Source of the DNA: G965215145 sp965215145
GTDB lineage: Bacteria; Bacteroidota; Rhodothermia; Rhodothermales; JANQRZ01
NCBI GenBank assembly: GCA_965215145.1
Contig: OZ244038.1
Location: 682,001-746,000 of the forward strand
Reading direction: 5' to 3'
Length of the DNA: 64,000 bases
The notes beneath the pieces were generated by a model. The model ran no database searches. It saw nothing but the letters and a program-made list of their open reading frames with translations, and was not told where the DNA came from. The translations under genes and the position numbers were made by a program. Shown here one piece after another: positions 59,375 to 64,000 of the stretch (within the stretch, counting starts at the first letter, position 1; each line of letters starts with the position of its first letter).

Positions 59375-62300
59375 ATGCTGCGTCCGCTGCTTGCCCTCCG
59401 ACTCCATGCACCGCTCCGGCTAGCCTCCACTGCGCTCTTGCTGATGTTGATGACGGTGCTAACGCCGATGGCTGGGGCGCAGGATATTCTTTATGAATTG
59501 ACCTCACCCAACCCAGCAGAGCAAGGTTATCTAGGTCGCTCAGTAGCTGGAGTACCTGACACCGACGGCGATGGAACAGAAGACTTATTAGTCGGCGCGC
59601 CTGGTGAAAGCATAGGAGGACGCGCTCATCTCTATAGTGGTGCTACAGGAGATGTGATCTATTCACTACAGTCACCCAATGAGCAAAGCCTCGGAAATTT
59701 TGGTCAATCTGTTTCGGGAGTGCCCGATGCTGACGGCGATGGATGGGGAGATATCCTGGTTGGGGCACCTGATGAAGAGATCAGCGGACGTGTGTATCTT
59801 TTCTCTGGTGCTACGGGTTTGTTGTTATTTGAATTAAGATCACCTGAGCTCAGTGACAATCCCCTTGCTAGATTCGGGTATTCAGTATCAGGAGTACCTG
59901 ATACTGATGGAGATGGGCAAGGCGATATTATAATAAGTGCCCCTGGTGAGAACATTTCGGACTTCCTTGGTAGGGCATATCTGTTCTCTGGTGCTACAGG
60001 CGATTTGCTTCACGCATTCATTACCCCGAACTATTTCAGCGAAGCTGGGAGATTCGGTGAGTCAGTAGTCGGTGTAGCGGATGTAGACGGCGACAGCCGG
60101 GGTGATCTCCTCGTGGGTGAGCCGCTCTCCGACCCCAACTCCCGCTGGAATGCTGGGCGGGCGTATGTGTATAGTGGAGCTACCGGAACCCTGCTTTATG
60201 AACTCCAGTCCCCGAACCCGGAGCGCAACGGTTTCTTTGGAGACGCAGTGGCGGGTGTACCAGACGCCGACGGTGACGGCTGGGGCGACCTTCTCATCGG
60301 AGCTAGAGGTGAAAGTTCTGGCTTAAACCTTGATGGTGCTGGCCGAGCTTACCTCTTTAGCGGTGTCACAGGGGACCTCCTCAATGAGTTTAAGTCGCCA
60401 AATGAAGAGCGATTTGGTGGCTTCAGTGCTTCTCTTGTAGGCGTACCTGATGTCAATGGCGATAACTTAGGTGATATCCTTGTTGGCGCTCCCTATGAGG
60501 ATCCTGATGAGAGTCCCAATTCTTCAGGACGAGTCTACCTCTTCAGTGGTAGTGAGGGCTCACTTATCTACGAAGTCACCTCCCCTAATGAGGACGCCAA
60601 CGGCCTCTTTGGCTTCTCAGTGGCAAATGTAGTAAATGTTGGGGGAAATGATCGGGGAGATTTTCTGGTTGGAGCTCCAGGTGAAGATCCTTCTACCGGC
60701 CCCGATTTTGTTGGGCGAGCCTACCTCTTCAGCGGTTCGACAGGCGGTCCGCCGTCGGACCCTCCCTATGAGATCGTCTCCGCCAACCAAGAGACGGACG
60801 GCCGCTTTGGGGATGCCGTGGCAGGGGTGCCGGACGTGGACGGTGACGGACGGGGCGACCTCCTCGTCGGTGCGCGCGATGAGGACCCCGCCGCAAGTCC
60901 GACCGATGCGGGACGCGCTTACCTCTACTCAGGGGCTTCGAGCGATCTACTCCGCATCCTTTCCTCGCCCAACCCGGAGACGGAGGGCCGCTTCGGACGT
61001 GCCGTAGCGGGCTTGCCGGACGTGGATGGCGATGGACGAGGAGACCTGCTCGTTGGAGCGTCAGGTGAGGACCCCGGCGCGAGTCCCGAGAACGCTGGGC
61101 GGGCCTACCTCTTCTCTGGCGCCTCGGGAGCCCTCCTCCGCACGCTCGCCTCACCCAATGAAGAGTTCAACGGCCGCTTCGGCATCTCAGTAGCCGGAGT
61201 GCCCGATGCGGATGGTGACGGTCGCGGAGACCTCCTCGTAGGAGCTAACCTCGAAGACCCCGGCGCGAGTCCTGAGAACGCCGGGCGGGCTTACCTCTTC
61301 TCTGGCGCCTCGGGAGCGCTCCTCCGTGTACTCACTTCCGCGAATGAGGAGACGGGTGGCAACTTCGGCCGGCAGGTGGCTGGGGTACCGGATGCGAATG
61401 GAGACGGACGGGGGGATCTGTTGGTCGGTGCGCAGAATGAGGATCCAGGAGCGAGCCCCACGGATGCGGGGCGGGCTTACCTCTTCTCTGGGGCTACTGG
61501 CGCCCTTCTGCGAACGCTATCGTCTCCAAGCCCTGAGGCTATCGGCCGCTTCGGCTTCTCCGTTTCCGGCGTCGCGGACGCCAACGGGGATGGTCGAGGC
61601 GATCTGCTCGTCGGCGCTGACCTCGAAGACCCTGGTGCAAGCCCGGCTGACGCAGGGCGATCCTACCTCTACAGCGGGGCCACAGGCGCGCTTCTCCAAA
61701 CGCTCAGTTCTCCAAGCGAAGAGCCCCTGGGCAGGTTCGGGGCTGCCGTATCGGGCGTGCCCGACGCCGATGGGGATAGCCGGGGCGACCTCCTTGTTGG
61801 CGCTCCGCTCGAAGATTCCGGTGCAAGTCCGGCTGACGCCGGGCGATCCTACCTCTTCAGCGGGGCCACGGGCGTGCTCTTGCGAACGCTCACCTCACTC
61901 AATGAGGAGGCGGAGGGCCGTTTCGGGCTTGCCGTAGCTGGAGTATCCGACGCTACCGGCGACGGTCGGGGTGACGTCCTCATCGGGGCGCCCTTTGAAG
62001 ACCCCGGTGTGAGCCCGACGGATGCCGGGCGCGCCTACCTCTTCAGCGGCATCGAGGTCCCCGCACCCCTCTTCAACCTCACAGCCACGGCGACGACCTC
62101 GCTCACGGTGAGCCCTGGCGGCTCGGTCTCGTTTGCATACACCGTCGAGAACAACAGCCCAAACCCGGTCTCGGGGGACCTCTACTTCACGGCGGAGCGG
62201 AACGGGGCGGTGGGGGCGGAGGGGATTATCACGACGGGTGGCCCCCTTGCTCCGGGCGGCTCCGTGTCGAGCTCGTTCACGCAGCAGGTCCCCGGCAACG

Positions 62301-62761
62301 CGCCTGTCGGGAGCTATACCTACACGATCAGCATTGGGACCTTCCCCACGAGTGCGGTCGATAGCGAGACGTTCACCCTCGTCGTGACGGGTTCTAGCGC
62401 GACGGGTCGGATAGCCCTTGCTGAAGGTCTCGGCGCCTGGACCGTGATCGACGTCTCACCATGGTCGCCCATCGGAGCCTCTGCGCGTGCCGAGGCCACA
62501 ACAGCCGAGCCGCTGACTGCTTATCCGAATCCGGCGACCGGGCGGGTGCGGATTGCATTCGGGCTGGAGGAGGGGGGCGAGGTCCGGCTCGCGGTCTACG
62601 ACGCGCTCGGCCGCGAGGTCGCCGTGCTCGCAGACGGGCTCGCCGAGGCCGGTCAGCATGCGGTAATGCTCGACGGCGCCGGGTTGGCGAGTGGGGTCTA
62701 CCTCGTTCGGCTAGAGGCGGGCGCTCGGGTCGAGACGCGTCGACTGACACTCGTGCGTTGA
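59375..62761 (+). CDS. Secreted FG-GAP (integrin-alpha-like) repeat protein with sorting domain
   Basis: 1128 residues. The signal peptide is LASTALLLMLMTVLTPMAGAQ. Fourteen FG-GAP blade repeats of about 61 residues follow, each with a calcium-type loop (DADGDGWGDILVGAPDE, DVDGDGRGDLLVGASGEDP) and an end like GRAYLFSGATG. There are two seven-bladed propellers or one long array. After residue 900 comes a beta-sandwich (TVSPGGSVSFAYTVENNSPN), then a type IX sorting domain (AYPNPATGRVRIAF, VYDALGREVAVLADG, LASGVYLVRLEAG). The first seven repeats are AT-richer and diverged, while repeats 8-14 are GC-rich and nearly identical, with a switch near 60740. Likely surface adhesin; ligand unknown. Confidence 0.9.
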   Translation: MLRPLLALRLHAPLRLASTALLLMLMTVLTPMAGAQDILYELTSPNPAEQGYLGRSVAGVPDTDGDGTEDLLVGAPGESIGGRAHLYSGATGDVIYSLQSPNEQSLGNFGQSVSGVPDADGDGWGDILVGAPDEEISGRVYLFSGATGLLLFELRSPELSDNPLARFGYSVSGVPDTDGDGQGDIIISAPGENISDFLGRAYLFSGATGDLLHAFITPNYFSEAGRFGESVVGVADVDGDSRGDLLVGEPLSDPNSRWNAGRAYVYSGATGTLLYELQSPNPERNGFFGDAVAGVPDADGDGWGDLLIGARGESSGLNLDGAGRAYLFSGVTGDLLNEFKSPNEERFGGFSASLVGVPDVNGDNLGDILVGAPYEDPDESPNSSGRVYLFSGSEGSLIYEVTSPNEDANGLFGFSVANVVNVGGNDRGDFLVGAPGEDPSTGPDFVGRAYLFSGSTGGPPSDPPYEIVSANQETDGRFGDAVAGVPDVDGDGRGDLLVGARDEDPAASPTDAGRAYLYSGASSDLLRILSSPNPETEGRFGRAVAGLPDVDGDGRGDLLVGASGEDPGASPENAGRAYLFSGASGALLRTLASPNEEFNGRFGISVAGVPDADGDGRGDLLVGANLEDPGASPENAGRAYLFSGASGALLRVLTSANEETGGNFGRQVAGVPDANGDGRGDLLVGAQNEDPGASPTDAGRAYLFSGATGALLRTLSSPSPEAIGRFGFSVSGVADANGDGRGDLLVGADLEDPGASPADAGRSYLYSGATGALLQTLSSPSEEPLGRFGAAVSGVPDADGDSRGDLLVGAPLEDSGASPADAGRSYLFSGATGVLLRTLTSLNEEAEGRFGLAVAGVSDATGDGRGDVLIGAPFEDPGVSPTDAGRAYLFSGIEVPAPLFNLTATATTSLTVSPGGSVSFAYTVENNSPNPVSGDLYFTAERNGAVGAEGIITTGGPLAPGGSVSSSFTQQVPGNAPVGSYTYTISIGTFPTSAVDSETFTLVVTGSSATGRIALAEGLGAWTVIDVSPWSPIGASARAEATTAEPLTAYPNPATGRVRIAFGLEEGGEVRLAVYDALGREVAVLADGLAEAGQHAVMLDGAGLASGVYLVRLEAGARVETRRLTLVR

Positions 62762-62839
62762 GGGAGCGAGGGCGGGGATGTTTCCGGCGCATCCCTGCCG
62801 CCCTGGCCGCCGTACTCTCGGCGGACCCGCCCCAGCCCG

Positions 62840-63604
62840 ATGCTTCCCGATCCCGCCGCCCTTCCTCCACTTGCACCACCGGCCACGCCGCTCGCGCGCT
62901 ATCTCGCCGCGACGCGGACGGCGACCTACGGCTTCCTCGCCGCGCTCCCGCTCCTCGTGCTCTACGAGGTCGCCATCCTCGCCGTCGGCGGGCGGGTGCG
63001 GGTGGGGGCCGACGTGTGGTCCAAGAACGTGGTCGCCGCCATCGGGGGGACGGGATGGGCGGCCCTCGGGGCGGTCGTGCTCCTCATCGGGGCGGGCGTG
63101 CTGTGGTGGGAGCGGAGGCGCCGGCCGCCGCTCGTGCCGCGCTATTTCGGGATGCTCCTCGTCGAGAGCCTGATCTACGCCGTCGTCCTCGCCGGCATCG
63201 TGGCGACGGTGGTGGGGGCGCTGTTCGCGCTGTGGCCGGAGGGGGTCGTCCTGGCGCAGATGCGGACGCTCGGGCTGCCGACGCAGCTCGCGCTCTCGCT
63301 CGGAGCCGGGCTCTACGAGGAGTTGGTGTTCCGCGTCCTCCTCGTCGGCGGGCTCTACCTCGGGCTGCGGCGGCTCCTCCCGGACCGGATGAGGGCGTAC
63401 GCGATCGCAGCAATCGTCGGAGCGCTCGTGTTCTCGGCGGTCCACTACGTCGGCCCCTTCGGCGACGCGTTCGGGCTGGCGTCGTTCACGTTCCGGTTCT
63501 TGTTCGGGCTCGCGCTCAACGGGGTGTTCCTGCTGCGCGGCTTCGCCGTGGCGGCGTGGACGCACGCGCTCTACGACGTGCTCGTGGTGACGGGGCTGCT
63601 GTAG
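62840..63604 (+). CDS. CPBP-family intramembrane metalloprotease (Abi/CAAX type)
   Basis: 254 residues with six or so membrane helices. The conserved motifs are visible: Glu160-Glu161 and Arg165 in YEELVFR, His in FSAVHYVGPFG, and THALYD. In eukaryotes and bacteria the family cuts prenylated or other membrane peptides, and in some bacteria it gives bacteriocin self-protection; the actual substrate is unknown. It starts 78 bp after the FG-GAP gene and has no bacteriocin-like neighbour. Confidence 0.9.
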   Translation: MLPDPAALPPLAPPATPLARYLAATRTATYGFLAALPLLVLYEVAILAVGGRVRVGADVWSKNVVAAIGGTGWAALGAVVLLIGAGVLWWERRRRPPLVPRYFGMLLVESLIYAVVLAGIVATVVGALFALWPEGVVLAQMRTLGLPTQLALSLGAGLYEELVFRVLLVGGLYLGLRRLLPDRMRAYAIAAIVGALVFSAVHYVGPFGDAFGLASFTFRFLFGLALNGVFLLRGFAVAAWTHALYDVLVVTGLL

Positions 63605-63700
63605 CGACTTCACTCGAACGCCACGTCAAAACGCCGGCCTCACCGGCACGCGCTTTGGAATTGCTCCTGCCAACGTCCCTCCTGCCATCCTGACCGCCCG

Positions 63701-64000
63701 ATGCACGCCAACGGCCTCCGCACCACCGCCCTCATGGCGGTCCTCATCACGCTCGTCGCCCTCATCGGCTACGCCCTCGGGGGGACGTCGTGGATGCTCA
63801 TCGCCTTCGTCGCCGCCGTGGCGATGAACGCGTTCTCATACTGGAACTCCGACAAGATCGTCCTCCGGATGTACCGCGGGCAGGAGGTCACGCGCGCCGA
63901 GGCGCCGGAGCTCGTCGACATGGTGGACCGGCTCCGCCGACGGGCCGGCCTCCCGATGCCGAAGGTCGTCGTCATCCCGAGCGACCAGCCCAACGCCTTC
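63701..64000 (+). CDS. htpX: HtpX-like membrane metalloprotease (partial, cut by window end)
   Basis: The first 100 codons: two hydrophobic segments (TTALMAVLITLVALIGYALG and TSWMLIAFVAAVAMNAF), then SYWNSDKIVLRMYRGQEVTR, EAPELVDMVDRLRRRAGLPM and PKVVVIPSDQPNAF. This order matches the N-terminus of HtpX, which degrades damaged membrane proteins. The zinc motif would lie beyond the end of the window. The ATG at 63701 fits the family start. Confidence 0.9.
   Translation, partial: MHANGLRTTALMAVLITLVALIGYALGGTSWMLIAFVAAVAMNAFSYWNSDKIVLRMYRGQEVTRAEAPELVDMVDRLRRRAGLPMPKVVVIPSDQPNAF

Noticed and set aside
59500..62040. CRISPR-like regular repeats
   Set aside because: The period is about 183 bp, the repeats are translated in frame as FG-GAP blades, and there are no cas genes.
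1..64000. tRNA, rRNA or other structured RNA genes and riboswitches
   Set aside because: Reading the gaps between genes showed only palindromic repeats and terminator-like hairpins, with no cloverleaf or conserved riboswitch core.

Overview
The window is one stretch of high-GC bacterial chromosome with no rRNA, tRNA or CRISPR array visible. Three secreted proteins end in the type IX secretion (Por) sorting domain. Several start codons follow a TAGCTT-type box that resembles the Bacteroidota -7 element TAnnTTTG. There is also a DUF4290-type gene and the 'alternative' bacteroidetal GlmU. Together with the high GC, this points to the Bacteroidota/Rhodothermota side of the tree, most plausibly a Rhodothermota. 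That placement is inference.

Layout. 0-5.4 kb: a DSD1-like PLP enzyme, a frameshifted REP-associated transposase (RAYT), yebC, ruvC, then a PIN toxin module enclosed by two copies of the ruvC 3' end. 5.4-16.7 kb: a lipoprotein, a NatAB-type ABC exporter, an outer-membrane protein, a large metalloprotease/propeller/barrel protein, tig-clpP, and an AI-2E family permease. 17-24.4 kb: a single 2483-residue polyketide synthase (FAAL-ACP-KS-AT-DH-KR-ACP). 24.4-33 kb, minus strand: amidase, smc, a small acidic protein and a second protease/propeller/barrel protein. 33-42.8 kb: a nuclease-like protein beside a Rad52-type annealing protein, secreted and barrel proteins, an UPF0173 hydrolase, a YfcE-like phosphoesterase, a transaldolase and a GlmU-like enzyme.

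42.8-47.7 kb is an accessory zone. It holds an AT-richer sulfotransferase, almost 900 bp of mostly non-coding DNA with a decayed copy of a phosphatase tail, a DEAD-box helicase, a HicAB module enclosed by copies of the helicase 3' end, and a DUF4145 protein. 47.7-64 kb: a GAF-SpoIIE phosphatase, two metallo-beta-lactamase-fold enzymes (one a beta-CASP RNase), a FAD/Fe-S oxidoreductase, LemA and TPM proteins, a TPR protein, a LysM-RlpA protein, a ParE-like module, a 14-repeat FG-GAP protein with a sorting domain, a CPBP protease, and the start of htpX.

The most unusual feature is that two unrelated toxin-antitoxin modules sit directly after housekeeping genes (ruvC, DEAD-box helicase), and each is bracketed by a duplicate of the host gene's 3' end. 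Two families of short palindromic repeats are also scattered through the window, in places inside reading frames. One of them, built on GTAGGGGC...GCCCCTAC, is probably tied to the broken RAYT gene.
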